Assembly: GCF_002893765.1 (NCBI RefSeq)
Contig: NZ_CP025938.1
Span: 1,674,001 to 1,738,000, forward strand
Source: Tamlana carrageenivorans
GTDB taxonomy: Bacteria > Bacteroidota > Bacteroidia > Flavobacteriales > Flavobacteriaceae
Length of the DNA: 64,000 nt
Direction: 5' to 3'
This document shows, piece by piece, positions 34,086 to 43,647 of the stretch. Within the stretch, counting starts at the first letter, position 1. Each line of letters begins with the position of its first letter. The notes below the pieces were generated by a model. It was not told where the DNA came from. It saw only the letters and a list, made by a program, of their open reading frames with translations, and did no database searches. Position numbers and translations under genes: made by a program.

Positions 34086-35336
34086 ATGGAATTAAAGCGA
34101 GTTGTAGTCACAGGATTAGGAGCTTTAACACCAATAGGCAATACCAAAGATGAATATTGGGAAGGCTTACTTGGCGGGAAAAGTGGGGCTGCGCCTATAA
34201 CGTATTATGATACCGAAAAGTTCAAAACAAAATTTGCCTGCGAATTAAAGAACTTTAACGTAACCGATTTTATTGATAGAAAAGAGGCTCGAAAAATGGA
34301 TAAGTTTGCCCAGTATGCTATGGTAGCTGCAGACGAAGCCATTGAAGATGCTAAATTGAATCTTGATGAAGTTGATAAATTACGTGTTGGTGTGATATGG
34401 GGTGCAGGAATAGGTGGATTAGAAACTTTTCAGAACGAGGTTTTAAACTTTGCCTCTGGAGATGGAACACCAAGATTTAACCCGTTCTTTATTCCTAAAA
34501 TGATTGCTGATATTGCACCAGGAAACATCTCTATAAAACATGGTTTTATGGGGCCTAATTACACAACGGTTTCTGCTTGTGCTTCTTCTGCTAACGCCAT
34601 GTTTGATGCCTTAAACTCAATACGTTTAGGTCATACAGATGTAGTGGTTACAGGAGGTAGTGAAGCGGCAGTAACTATTGCGGGAATGGGTGGATTTAAT
34701 GCCATGCATGCCTTATCAACTAGAAACGAAACTCCGGAAACGGCTTCTCGTCCATTCGATGCCACTAGAGATGGCTTTGTTTTAGGGGAGGGAGCAGGAG
34801 CACTTATTCTAGAAGAATATGAGCACGCTAAAGCAAGAGGCGCTAAAATATATGCCGAGTTTATTGGAGGAGGTTTATCTTCTGATGCGCATCATATGAC
34901 AGCTCCGCACCCAGATGGTATTGGTGTTATAGCAGTAATGAAAAATTGTTTGCAAAATGCAGGTTTAAAACCTGAAGATGTAGACCATATTAATACACAC
35001 GGTACGTCAACGCCATTAGGTGACGTTGCCGAGCTTAAAGCCATTTCAGAGGTTTTTGGTGATCATGCAAAATCTATAAATATCAATTCAACAAAATCAA
35101 TGACAGGACACTTATTAGGTGCTGCTGGAGCTATTGAAGCGATATCGGTTATTTTGGCCATGGAAAATGGTATTGTACCACCAACCATTAACCATACGAC
35201 TGTAGATGAAAAAATTGATCCTGAATTAAATTTAACCTTAAATAAGGCTCAAAAACGCGACGTTAAAGTGGCTATGAGTAATACCTTTGGATTTGGCGGT
35301 CATAACGCTTGTGTGTTATTTAAAAAAATAGATTAA
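34086..35336 (+). CDS. fabF: 3-oxoacyl-ACP synthase II
   Basis: Condensing enzyme that elongates acyl-ACP with malonyl-ACP. 416 residues. The Cys-His-His triad is visible: Cys in TVSACASSANAMFDALNSI, His in DHINTHGTSTPLGDVAE, His in STKSMTGHLLGAAGAIEAI. The start VVVTGLGALTPIG and the end NTFGFGGHNACVLFKK are standard. It follows acpP by 22 bases and is followed after ~100 bases by rnc. A second, divergent ketoacyl synthase is encoded in the biotin cluster (58066-59268). Confidence 0.97.
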   Translation: MELKRVVVTGLGALTPIGNTKDEYWEGLLGGKSGAAPITYYDTEKFKTKFACELKNFNVTDFIDRKEARKMDKFAQYAMVAADEAIEDAKLNLDEVDKLRVGVIWGAGIGGLETFQNEVLNFASGDGTPRFNPFFIPKMIADIAPGNISIKHGFMGPNYTTVSACASSANAMFDALNSIRLGHTDVVVTGGSEAAVTIAGMGGFNAMHALSTRNETPETASRPFDATRDGFVLGEGAGALILEEYEHAKARGAKIYAEFIGGGLSSDAHHMTAPHPDGIGVIAVMKNCLQNAGLKPEDVDHINTHGTSTPLGDVAELKAISEVFGDHAKSININSTKSMTGHLLGAAGAIEAISVILAMENGIVPPTINHTTVDEKIDPELNLTLNKAQKRDVKVAMSNTFGFGGHNACVLFKKID

Positions 35337-35433
35337 ACCCGAATGCTATAAACCATAACGATAAATTAATTTTTACAGTAAAATGAAACATGGTTTATTA
35401 CATCTGATAATTAAATAGTATATTCGATCTCAG

Positions 35434-36174
35434 ATGAAAAACATTCGCAACATATTAAATTCCCGTTTTAAACGCAACGGGAATTTTTTTATGCAATTAA
35501 CTAAAATCTTAGAATCTAAACCTAAGGAAATTAAGTACTACAGGCGGGCCTTTACACACCGTTCTATGAATATAAAAGATAGTAAAGGAAACCCTTTTAA
35601 TTATGAGCGTTTAGAGTTTCTTGGTGACGCGATGTTAAGTTCTGTTATTGCATCTCATTTATATCTTGAAGTACCAGGTGGCGACGAAGGTTATCTTACT
35701 AAAATGCGCTCTAAAATTGTAAGTAGGGAACATTTAAATGAATTAGGGAAACAACTTAATCTTATTGACTTAGTAGAGAGTAAAATTCCTCCGGGACAGT
35801 TTGGCGACAATATTCATGGGAATTTATTCGAAGCCTTAATTGGAGCTATTTTCTTAGATCGGGGCTATAAATATTGTGAAAAATTTATAACCAAGCGGCT
35901 TATAATTCCTCACGTCGATATTGAAACTCTAGAGGGTAAGGTGATAAGCTATAAAAGCTTATTAATTGAGTGGTGCCAAAAGGAGAAGAAAACCTTTAAT
36001 TATCATGTTTATGATGATACTGGAAATGACGAAATACGGCATTTTTCAGTAAAACTTTCTATAGACGACAAAGTCGTAGCTAAAGCCCGAGCGACTTCTA
36101 AGAAAAAAGCAGAAGAAAAAGCCTCAAAACGGGCCTTTTTTGCCTTCCAGAGTACCATGTCTAAAATGATATAA
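35434..36174 (+). CDS. rnc: Ribonuclease III
   Basis: Double-strand-specific endoribonuclease processing rRNA and other structured RNAs. 246 residues. The nuclease signature is NYERLEFLGDAMLSSVIASH (residues ~50-69) with the acidic partner in IHGNLFEALIGAIFLDRGY; a double-stranded-RNA-binding domain occupies ~175-240 (SYKSLLIEWCQKEKKTFNYH ... ASKKKAEEKASKRAF). I keep the upstream ATG because the N-terminal IRNILNSR...GNFF segment is, as I recall, conserved in flavobacterial RNase III. Unusually, codons ~8-19 encode a perfect terminator-like hairpin, discussed separately. Conserved neighbours: acpP-fabF before, IPExxxVDY and pyk after. Confidence 0.95.
   Translation: MKNIRNILNSRFKRNGNFFMQLTKILESKPKEIKYYRRAFTHRSMNIKDSKGNPFNYERLEFLGDAMLSSVIASHLYLEVPGGDEGYLTKMRSKIVSREHLNELGKQLNLIDLVESKIPPGQFGDNIHGNLFEALIGAIFLDRGYKYCEKFITKRLIIPHVDIETLEGKVISYKSLLIEWCQKEKKTFNYHVYDDTGNDEIRHFSVKLSIDDKVVAKARATSKKKAEEKASKRAFFAFQSTMSKMI
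35457..35490 (+). promoter_or_regulatory. Terminator-like hairpin inside the start of rnc
   Basis: An 11-bp perfect stem (AAATTCCCGTT / AACGGGAATTT) with an 8-base loop is followed by a T run up to 35490, within the first 20 codons of rnc. It could be an attenuator, a terminator for fabF, or a double-stranded site cut by RNase III itself. An ATG at 35491 directly after it is a possible second start. Confidence 0.7.
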
Positions 36175-36292
36175 CCATTCATTTTTATTTAAACGAACTA
36201 CAACGTTTTAGTAGGAATTATTGTTAACAAACTACCAATAGTTTCATTTCGCTATGATATAATATTATCTTTGTGAAGTTTGAATGAAAGTT

Positions 36293-36778
36293 ATGGCTGT
36301 TCAAAAATTTGTTTTAGATCATGCTTTTGATGAAGCTCTTTTTACCTTAGTTGGTATACACTGCAATTTAGAAGATTACCGCTTAGCTTATCTTATAAAC
36401 CGTGTTTTAGGGATTGCGCTCAAAAGAAGAAAAACAGATTTAGATTTGAGTCACAGTCAAGCTACATTCTCCATCTTTGAATGGGAAGATCAAAAACAAT
36501 TAATAAACTGGAGTTTAGTCTCTAATATTTGTAAAAAAGAAGAGTTCCAAACGCGAAAATTTGATTCGTTATTCGACTCTCAAGAAAAAATAATAAAAAC
36601 ATTTCACCTATTGCCAGAGTATAAAACTGTAAATTTCCTATTAAAAATTGATAGTGAAATAAGCACTAACAAAACGAAGTATATTTTAGACAGGCTTTTA
36701 AAAATACCTCAAATTGCAACAGCTTACAGTATTGATTCTAGCATGTTGAAATCTAAAGACAATTTAATTTTTAACTAA
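36293..36778 (+). CDS. IPExxxVDY family protein
   Basis: Cytoplasmic protein of ~161 residues of a Bacteroidota-restricted family named after a C-terminal motif; here the motif reads LLPEYKTVNFLLKI, with Leu and Asn-Phe at positions usually Ile and Asp-Tyr. Function unknown. Members are typically encoded between rnc and pyk, exactly as here. The start MAVQKFVLDH is preferred over an ATG three codons upstream. Its TAA stop overlaps the ATG of pyk by one base (TAATG), implying translational coupling to pyruvate kinase. Confidence 0.85.
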   Translation: MAVQKFVLDHAFDEALFTLVGIHCNLEDYRLAYLINRVLGIALKRRKTDLDLSHSQATFSIFEWEDQKQLINWSLVSNICKKEEFQTRKFDSLFDSQEKIIKTFHLLPEYKTVNFLLKIDSEISTNKTKYILDRLLKIPQIATAYSIDSSMLKSKDNLIFN

Positions 36779-38220
36779 TGGCGACAACAAAGAAAACTAA
36801 AATAGTAGCAACTCTAGGTCCTGCTACAAGTTCCAAAGAAGTTTTAAAGCGTATGCTCGAAGAAGGAGCAAACGTATTTAGAATCAATTTTTCTCATGCC
36901 GATTATAACGACGTTGCAGAACGTGTTAAAATGATTCGTGAGTTGAATGAAGAATACGGGTTTACTGCTGCAATCCTAGCCGATTTGCAAGGACCCAAAC
37001 TTCGTGTAGGCGTTATGAAAGAAGAGGTTGTAGTAAATGCAGGTGATGAAATCATTTTTGCTACAGGCGAACGTTTTGAAGGTACTAAAGAGCGTGTGTA
37101 TATGACTTACAAAAGGTTTCCACAAGATGCGAAACCTGGGGAGCGTATCCTTTTAGATGATGGTAAACTTATTTTTGAAGTGGTTTCAACCGATAATGAA
37201 TCTGAAGTTAAGGCCAAAGTCATTCAAGGAGGTCCCTTAAAATCTAAAAAAGGTGTAAACCTTCCTAACACGAACATATCTCAGCCTGCATTAACCAAAA
37301 AGGATATTGAAGATGCTATTTTCGCAATCAGTTTAAATGTTGATTGGATTGCTTTATCCTTTGTACGTCATGCTGAAGACTTAATGCAGTTAAGTGATTT
37401 AATTGCCGAGCATACCGAGCATAAAATTCCTATTATAGCTAAAATTGAAAAACCAGAAGCGATTGAAAACATCGATAAAATTGTTGCACATTGTGATGGT
37501 TTAATGGTGGCTCGTGGAGATCTTGGTGTTGAAATTCCAGCTCAAGAAGTGCCACTTATTCAAAAACAATTGGTGTTGCGAGCGAAAAAAGCCAGAATTC
37601 CGGTAATTATTGCGACGCAAATGATGGAAACCATGATTTCTAGTTTAACCCCAACTCGTGCAGAGGTTAACGATGTGGCGAACTCGGTAATGGATGGTGC
37701 AGATGCCGTAATGCTTTCTGGAGAAACATCGGTAGGTCAATATCCTGTACAGGTTATTAAGCAAATGTCGGATATTTTAAAAAGTGTTGAAAATTCAGGT
37801 TTAATTCAAGTGCCTCAATTGCCACCACATATTCGTACAAATCGTTATATCACAAAAGCTATTTGTTATCACGCAGCAAATATGGCCAACGAAATTAGTG
37901 CCAAAGCAATTTCTACACTAACAAATAGTGGCTATACCGCCTTCCAAATTTCGGCTTGGCGTCCATCATGTCATATTTTAGTGTTTACTTCAAATAAGCG
38001 TATTTTAACACGTTTAAGTTTACTTTGGGGGGTTCGTGCATTTTACTACGATAAATTTGTAAGTACCGATGAAACCATCGAAGACGTTAATGCTATGGCT
38101 TGCGAAAAAGGGTATTTAGAGGCTGGAGATATGCTTATTAGTTTAGCAGCGATGCCAATTCAAGAAAAAGGTATGGTGAACACCTTGCGTGTTACCGAAA
38201 TTAAGAGCTGTAAAGCCTAA
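36778..38220 (+). CDS. pyk: Pyruvate kinase
   Basis: Last step of glycolysis: phosphoenolpyruvate plus ADP to pyruvate plus ATP. 480 residues. Landmarks: KIVATLGPATSSKEVLKRM, FRINFSHADYND, ADLQGPKLRVG, the active-site lysine/metal motif IPIIAKIEKPEAIENIDKI, MVARGDLGVEIPAQEVPLIQ, and VIIATQMMETMISSLTPTRA with EVNDVANSVMDGADAVMLSG. The C-terminal allosteric domain is present (AISTLTNSGYTAFQISAWRP). It is coupled to the preceding IPExxxVDY gene by a stop-start overlap and ends in a strong terminator. Confidence 0.97.
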   Translation: MATTKKTKIVATLGPATSSKEVLKRMLEEGANVFRINFSHADYNDVAERVKMIRELNEEYGFTAAILADLQGPKLRVGVMKEEVVVNAGDEIIFATGERFEGTKERVYMTYKRFPQDAKPGERILLDDGKLIFEVVSTDNESEVKAKVIQGGPLKSKKGVNLPNTNISQPALTKKDIEDAIFAISLNVDWIALSFVRHAEDLMQLSDLIAEHTEHKIPIIAKIEKPEAIENIDKIVAHCDGLMVARGDLGVEIPAQEVPLIQKQLVLRAKKARIPVIIATQMMETMISSLTPTRAEVNDVANSVMDGADAVMLSGETSVGQYPVQVIKQMSDILKSVENSGLIQVPQLPPHIRTNRYITKAICYHAANMANEISAKAISTLTNSGYTAFQISAWRPSCHILVFTSNKRILTRLSLLWGVRAFYYDKFVSTDETIEDVNAMACEKGYLEAGDMLISLAAMPIQEKGMVNTLRVTEIKSCKA

Positions 38221-38241
38221 TTTACACCTATTTAAGCTTAT

Positions 38242-38283
38242 AAAAGGGCTGTCTGAAAACAACTTTCAGACAGCCCTTTTTTT
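38242..38283 (+). terminator. Terminator of pyk
   Basis: A perfect 17-bp stem (AAAAGGGCTGTCTGAAA / TTTCAGACAGCCCTTTT) with a short loop is followed by further T, ~20 bases after the pyk stop. Confidence 0.92.
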
Positions 38284-38350
38284 GTAAATTAGCTTTTCAT
38301 TTCTAATATTAATTATTTTTCGTAATGATTAAAACCTAAGTTTTTAATAA

Positions 38351-38379
38351 AAAAATAAGGCTGCTTTTTCTAGCAGCCT
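38351..38379 (-). terminator. Terminator of the DUF4374/TonB-receptor pair
   Basis: On the minus strand an 8-bp stem (AGGCTGCT / AGCAGCCT) with a 6-base loop leads into TATTTTTTATT, 27 bases after the DUF4374 stop. Confidence 0.75.
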
Positions 38380-38406
38380 CATGGTTTAAATTTTAAAAAT
38401 TTATGC

Positions 38407-39768
38407 TTACCAAGCCCCAATATAGTGGCTTCCTGCTACATTGACTAATTCGGCACCTTTGGTTACATCTCCAGTTTCGGTATCAACCACATAAATGTTT
38501 CCATTCTTTCCAACAGGAGCTTGCGTTAAGTAAATGTCATGGCCATCTACAGCATAACTTTGGTATTGGAATAAGTAGAAATCGGCTTCATAAGGAATGG
38601 CATCAATTTTAGTTGCCGTTTTTGCTTCTAAATCAACCAAAGCAAAAAAACCTTGTGCACCAGCTACACCTTCAGCAGAACCCGCGTGACGGTAAGCCAA
38701 AACACCTTTACCATTGGCAGCAGGGCGCCAAGCTAGGATATACGCGTCTTGAACGCCAAGGGCATCATCTAAATTAAATACATAAGAATCGTCATATTGG
38801 TTGTTGCTACCAATTTTTAAAATATGAGAACCTTCAGGATCATTTTGATTGGCTTGATATACACTACCATTGTATTCAAAAGCATTAATACTACGGTATC
38901 CGTTAGTATCGCCATGTCCTATTCCAGAAGAAATTACGGTTGGGTTTAATAAAGAAGGGTAATCTAAAACAATAGTTTGCGAGCCTAGTCTTTCGAAATC
39001 ACTTTCTCTTTCTGTTGTAGCAGGATCAACCTTTCTTACACTCGCGCCAATGTATAATTTATCACCCGCAGCGTTTAAAGTAGGCATGTCTATTCTACCT
39101 ATATAGTAACCTTGCGCTTCTAATTCTGGGCTTAAAGCAATATTATGTTCTTGAAAGTTTTTTATAGAAGAATTTACTAAGTCTAAAGTTACAACACCAA
39201 TGGTTGCATTGGTACGCCTGTATATATCATCGGTAGCATCGTTTACAGTTCCATTGTCGTCGATTTCATGTTCGGTACTTACATACACGGCAGCACCTGT
39301 TTGATCGCCGTCAAATAATTTTATCCATCTTGGTGCCGTACCTACGTATTCTGCAATACTAATACCAGCGCCAATTTGTTCGAAGTTTTGTCCGCCTTTT
39401 ACGGTGTATTTAGTATAATTTCCACCAGTATCGCCGGCATAGCTAATGTTAAAAATGGTGTTGCCATCTTCAGAAGCTTGTAATCGTGCTGTTCGGTTTG
39501 AAGGTACAATAAAACCATTGTCGAAAGGTTGAATTGAAAAGCCTGGGTCTTTAGCGTTGTCACTACTAATAGAGTAAATTAAAGTTCCACCATTTCCATC
39601 ACCTGGATTTTCACCCATTCTTGCGGCAGCAATGGTAATCCATCTGCTTGATTCTTCTTTTTCTTCTTCTATAATAGGGGTATCAGAATCGTCACTACAG
39701 CTCATTGTAAATAATAATGCTGTACATGCCAGACTGAGCGTCTTTATGTTTAAAAATCGATTTTTCAT
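38407..39768 (-). CDS. DUF4374 lipoprotein, partner of the TonB receptor
   Basis: Outer-membrane-type lipoprotein of 453 residues. Lipobox FTMSC follows a signal peptide (LACTALLFTMSC), then a glutamate-rich linker. The body is a beta-propeller-like repeat structure (RWITIAAARMGENPGDGNGG, KLYIGASVRKV, ILKIGSNNQYDDSYVF, NIYVVDTETGDVTKG). DUF4374 proteins in Bacteroidota are commonly encoded beside TonB-dependent siderophore or iron receptors, as here, where the receptor gene ends 11 bases upstream; the protein may act as a surface ligand-capturing lid. Substrate not determined. It shares the receptor's promoter and ends at a terminator. Confidence 0.85.
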   Translation of the reverse strand: MKNRFLNIKTLSLACTALLFTMSCSDDSDTPIIEEEKEESSRWITIAAARMGENPGDGNGGTLIYSISSDNAKDPGFSIQPFDNGFIVPSNRTARLQASEDGNTIFNISYAGDTGGNYTKYTVKGGQNFEQIGAGISIAEYVGTAPRWIKLFDGDQTGAAVYVSTEHEIDDNGTVNDATDDIYRRTNATIGVVTLDLVNSSIKNFQEHNIALSPELEAQGYYIGRIDMPTLNAAGDKLYIGASVRKVDPATTERESDFERLGSQTIVLDYPSLLNPTVISSGIGHGDTNGYRSINAFEYNGSVYQANQNDPEGSHILKIGSNNQYDDSYVFNLDDALGVQDAYILAWRPAANGKGVLAYRHAGSAEGVAGAQGFFALVDLEAKTATKIDAIPYEADFYLFQYQSYAVDGHDIYLTQAPVGKNGNIYVVDTETGDVTKGAELVNVAGSHYIGAW

Positions 39769-39779
39769 GGTATTTGAAT

Positions 39780-42194
39780 TTAGAATTTATTTATAAAATA
39801 ATTAAGTTTTAGGTAAAATGCGCGTCCAGGTTTTTGGATAGACAAGTTGTCGTAAACGGGTTTGTCGAAAATATTTTTGATGTCGAAACTCACGACAACC
39901 TTATTGTTTGGAAAGGCGTAGTTAATTCCAAAATCTTGAGCTAGTTGTTCTGGCACTTTAAAAAAGTCGTCGCCAACGGTATTACTACCCTGAGGGACGA
40001 TATATGAGAATTCTCCGGTGAAATAGGCCGTATAAAATAGGTTTAATCGGGACTTATTTTGGAATAGATTGTTAAACCCATAATTTAAGCTAGCATTCAT
40101 CGTGCTGAAGGGTGTATTGGGAACGTCTATTTCTACACCACCATTTATTATTTTTAGCTCAAATTTTGAGACATTAAAATTACATCTCAAGTTGTTGTTA
40201 AAACTATAATCTAATTGTGCTTCAAAACCTTTAGAAGTACCACTACCTTGGTTTTCGTATAGAATGGTTTCGCTATTAACATTCATAGATGTTTCAATAG
40301 GTAGTCCTATGCGATCTGTAATGTTCCTAGTAAATAAGTTAGTAGAAATTGTAAACTCGTGTTTTTTCAGTCTGAAAGCGCCAAACCTAAAGCCTAAATT
40401 GAAGTTGTTACTTTGTTCAGGTTTAATACTTGGGTTGGCTATGACGTTATCGCCATCGTTACCAAAAATTTCAGTTTCATTTGGTAATCGAATCGCTTTT
40501 TCTGCGGAGGTTAAAAGACTAATTGTTGGAAGGATGGCGTAAGACATGGCAAAACCATAACCATGGTCTTTAGTATTGGCCTTAGTTATTTCCTCCTCAA
40601 CTTGTTTTGTAGTACTATCAACGTAGGGGTCAATGTTAATGGTTTTTTGTTGATAGTATTTACCGAAAATATTGGCTTTTAATTTGTTATCGAAAGCCTG
40701 TAATTCATAGGTAAATGAGAATATGTTTTTATGTAGATCCCTTGTACCTACGAAGGTGTTTTCTAAAAGGGACTTGAGTTCATCACTGTCTTCACGATCT
40801 ATACGGTTGTAGAAATGATTAAATATGAATTTATGTTGTCTGTTAATGGCGTAGGACACGCCTGTTCTTATGGAGGCTACATTTCTATTTATAGTCGCTA
40901 ATGTTGGACCGCCTTCTTGTTGCGAACCCCACGCGTACTCGTAAACATCACCTTTATAGTCAATGGCTCTTTTACCGGTCCAACTGTAAGCTTTCGCTAC
41001 GGTGTCATTTACAATGCGGTTTCGATTCCCGTATAAACCGGTAAGGTTAACATCCAATCCTTTGGTAAAGAGGTCTTTTTTCAGGTATCTCACATTCGCT
41101 AAAAGGGCATCCGATTCCAAAAAGCGGTCTTTGTAAGGAGTTGTGGTCATAAATGCACCATGCTGAACTTCTTTATAATCATCGGATCCGGTGATTCCTA
41201 TAAAAAATTGATCGGCCCAACTTACATTCGTGTATCCTACTTCAAGCATGCCACCGGTCGAACGGTACGCATCGTTAAATCGCCTCGCAACAATAGGAGT
41301 TTGCACACCGCCTAAACCTTTATCAACAACGCTACGACCCCAAACTTTATAATTATTGTCGGAGTAATTATTAAATCCAGAGGCTTTTACAGTGAAGCCT
41401 GATTTTTCAAAGCGGTATAAACCATTAAAATTGGCTTGTATGGTGTTAAAGGAACCAAAGGAAACGGCCGTATTAAAATTAGATTTAGTGCCTTGATGTA
41501 GCACCACATTAATGGCACCTCCCAAAGCATCATCGGCTAAATAGCCAGGAACAACACCTTTGTATACTTCTATTCTTTTAATCATAGCAGGTGGAATGCT
41601 GTTTAAGTTAAAGGATGAACCGTAAACAGAAATAGGAATGCCATCAATAAAAATACGTACAGCACTTCCTGATAGACCGTTTAAACTATACTCCACATGA
41701 GATCCTAGACCGCCATTCTGACGAATTTTTACTCCAACTGCCGTGTTTAATAATTCATTAGTTTGAATATTTCTTTGACTAACCTCTTTGGTTTCTATTA
41801 CATTAACAGCAAAACCTTCGTCTTCAATCCTTTCTTTTTGTGTTTTGCTTCGTAAATAAACCTCATCTAAATCTTGAAATGCTGTTATTTCAAGTTCGTA
41901 TTTTACAGCGTGTTCTATGGAGCTTATTTCGGTTTCTAAAGTATGTGGTTTCGCCTCTAAAGAATGTGTTTTAATGGTGTATTTGCCATAGGGCAGATTT
42001 TTAAAAACAAATTCACCGTTAACACCAGAAGATGTTATTCTTCTTACGGAGTTTCCTATTAAAGTCACCTGAGCGCCTAAAACAGGTTCGTTATTATTAA
42101 AGGTAATTTCACCATATAAATGACCATTTTGGCTAAAGTTTAAGTAACTAATAAGTACGAATAGGAGGGTTAAAAATGATTTGCTAAAAGGCAT
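39780..42194 (-). CDS. TonB-dependent outer-membrane receptor (iron/siderophore-type)
   Basis: Outer-membrane active transporter of 804 residues. Signal peptide (FLTLLFVLISYLNFSQ), a carboxypeptidase-regulatory-like domain (~22-105, LYGEITFNNNEPVLGAQVTL), plug domain (~125-230, AVGVKIRQNGGLGSHVEYSL, RIFIDGIPISVYGSSFNLN, RIEVYKGVVPGYLADDALGG), then a 22-strand-type barrel ending VVSFDIKNIFDKPVYDNLSI and a terminal aromatic strand (AFYLKLNYFINKF). The general form and DUF4374 partner suggest siderophore or haem uptake. A textbook promoter lies 17 bases upstream of the ATG; no Fur-like palindrome was recognised by eye. Confidence 0.9.
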   Translation of the reverse strand: MPFSKSFLTLLFVLISYLNFSQNGHLYGEITFNNNEPVLGAQVTLIGNSVRRITSSGVNGEFVFKNLPYGKYTIKTHSLEAKPHTLETEISSIEHAVKYELEITAFQDLDEVYLRSKTQKERIEDEGFAVNVIETKEVSQRNIQTNELLNTAVGVKIRQNGGLGSHVEYSLNGLSGSAVRIFIDGIPISVYGSSFNLNSIPPAMIKRIEVYKGVVPGYLADDALGGAINVVLHQGTKSNFNTAVSFGSFNTIQANFNGLYRFEKSGFTVKASGFNNYSDNNYKVWGRSVVDKGLGGVQTPIVARRFNDAYRSTGGMLEVGYTNVSWADQFFIGITGSDDYKEVQHGAFMTTTPYKDRFLESDALLANVRYLKKDLFTKGLDVNLTGLYGNRNRIVNDTVAKAYSWTGKRAIDYKGDVYEYAWGSQQEGGPTLATINRNVASIRTGVSYAINRQHKFIFNHFYNRIDREDSDELKSLLENTFVGTRDLHKNIFSFTYELQAFDNKLKANIFGKYYQQKTINIDPYVDSTTKQVEEEITKANTKDHGYGFAMSYAILPTISLLTSAEKAIRLPNETEIFGNDGDNVIANPSIKPEQSNNFNLGFRFGAFRLKKHEFTISTNLFTRNITDRIGLPIETSMNVNSETILYENQGSGTSKGFEAQLDYSFNNNLRCNFNVSKFELKIINGGVEIDVPNTPFSTMNASLNYGFNNLFQNKSRLNLFYTAYFTGEFSYIVPQGSNTVGDDFFKVPEQLAQDFGINYAFPNNKVVVSFDIKNIFDKPVYDNLSIQKPGRAFYLKLNYFINKF

Positions 42195-42210
42195 TTGTTA
42201 ATTTTTTTGT

Positions 42211-42241
42211 CAAAATTATACTTATTTAGACTAATTACAAA
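42211..42241 (-). promoter_or_regulatory. Promoter of the TonB receptor gene
   Basis: On the minus strand TTTG (42238-42241), exactly 19 bases, then TAATTTTG (42211-42218), the ideal Bacteroidota promoter, leaving a leader of only ~10 bases before the ATG. Confidence 0.8.
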
Positions 42242-42454
42242 TAGCGTTATGAGATTTGATATATTTTTAAAAAATTCATGAAAAACGAACAAACTGATAA
42301 TTTGGAAGCTTCTAAAAAACTAAATATTTAATATTAATTTAGATTAATTATAAACAATGAATTTGTAACGATTAATAACTTGTCGTTTTTCGGGTGATAT
42401 CATGTGAAAAGACGTTTAAAAACAGCAGATATAGCCGTAGGGTATGAAAAAGTA

Positions 42455-43552
42455 TTAAAATCCAAATTTTAACTGCACACTTACGCTTTCTTTTTCGGGT
42501 GTTTTTTTTGTTTCTGTGTTAAGGTTTGATAAAGAGATTCCTAAAAGCCGAACCGAATTATTTAATTGCTCTTGGTATAACAGGTCTTGGGCGGTTTTAA
42601 AAATAAGGTCTTTATCATTTATATAATAGGGAAGTGTTTTACTTCGGGTTTGCAAGCTGAAATCGCTGTATTTTATTTTTAAGGTTATTGTTTTTCCAGC
42701 GACCTTCGATTTAGAAAGGCGTTTGGAAACTTCTTCGGCGATATGGTTTAATTTTTCAAGCATAAAGACTTCAGAAGACAAGTTTTCACTGAAAGTACGT
42801 TCTGCCGCCAAGCTTTTTCGAATGCGGTTCGGTTTAACCTCACTAGTATGAATACCACGAACCACGTGGTAATAATAGCGTCCAGATTTTCCAAAATGAG
42901 TTTCTAAAAAATCTAAGGACTTGCTTTTTAAATCCAATCCTGTAAAAATGCCTTTTTGGTACATTTTTTCGGCAGTGACCTTCCCCACACCGTAAAATTT
43001 TCTAATATCTAAATGTTCTAAAAAGGAAAGCACCTCTTCGGGGTTCACTGTTTTTTGTCCGTTAGGCTTATTATAATCACTAGCAACTTTAGCAATAAAC
43101 TTATTTATTGAGATACCAGCAGAAGCCGTTAAGCCCACTTCATTAAAAATGCGTTCTCTAATTTCTTGAGCAATTAAGGAGGCACTCGGATTCCCTTTTT
43201 TGTTTTTCGTAACGTCTAAGTAAGCTTCATCAAGGGATAGCGGCTCCACCAAATCGGTGTAGTCCAAGAAAATTTTTCTTATCCTTTTGGAGATTTCTTT
43301 ATAGCGTTCAAAATTGGTTTTTACAAAGATGAGTTCCGGACAAAGTTTTATGGCTAAGTTACCAGACATGGCGCTTTTAACGCCAAATTTTCGAGCTTCG
43401 TAACTGGCGGCACTAATAACGCCTCGTGTTTCGCAACCGCCTACAGCTATGGCTTTGCCTTTTAATTCTGGGTTATCCAATTGGGCTACCGAGGCGTAAA
43501 AGGCGTCCATATCGACATGAATTATTTTTCTTATTGGTAAATCGGATAACAT
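42455..43552 (-). CDS. dinB: DNA polymerase IV (Y-family)
   Basis: Error-prone translesion polymerase, 365 residues. Catalytic motifs: IIHVDMDAFYASVAQLDNPE near the start, SAASYEARKFGVKSAMSG, and SLDEAYLDVT with the second pair of acidic residues. The helix-hairpin-helix thumb is at FYGVGKVTAEKMYQKGIFTG, and the little-finger domain follows (ERTFSENLSSEVFMLEKLN). The C-terminus ends VSVQLKFGF, which may include a short clamp-binding-like tail. Monocistronic, divergent from the CYTH gene at 43648. No LexA-type operator was recognised by eye. Confidence 0.94.
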   Translation of the reverse strand: MLSDLPIRKIIHVDMDAFYASVAQLDNPELKGKAIAVGGCETRGVISAASYEARKFGVKSAMSGNLAIKLCPELIFVKTNFERYKEISKRIRKIFLDYTDLVEPLSLDEAYLDVTKNKKGNPSASLIAQEIRERIFNEVGLTASAGISINKFIAKVASDYNKPNGQKTVNPEEVLSFLEHLDIRKFYGVGKVTAEKMYQKGIFTGLDLKSKSLDFLETHFGKSGRYYYHVVRGIHTSEVKPNRIRKSLAAERTFSENLSSEVFMLEKLNHIAEEVSKRLSKSKVAGKTITLKIKYSDFSLQTRSKTLPYYINDKDLIFKTAQDLLYQEQLNNSVRLLGISLSNLNTETKKTPEKESVSVQLKFGF

Positions 43553-43647
43553 ACTGTAAATTTATGAATTCCTATGAAGGTGTAATCTTTGTTTATTCAG
43601 ATTTTAAAATAATTTAGAGACCCCAAGGTAAATTGGTCCCGAGACAT

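Noticed and set aside
35491..36174. Later start of rnc, after the hairpin, making the hairpin an ordinary fabF terminator
   Set aside because: The upstream 19 codons match the conserved N-terminus I recall for flavobacterial RNase III; kept only as an alternative.
41016..41035. GGTTTCGATTCCCG, resembling a tRNA T-arm
   Set aside because: No anticodon or acceptor stem around it; it lies within the TonB receptor coding frame.
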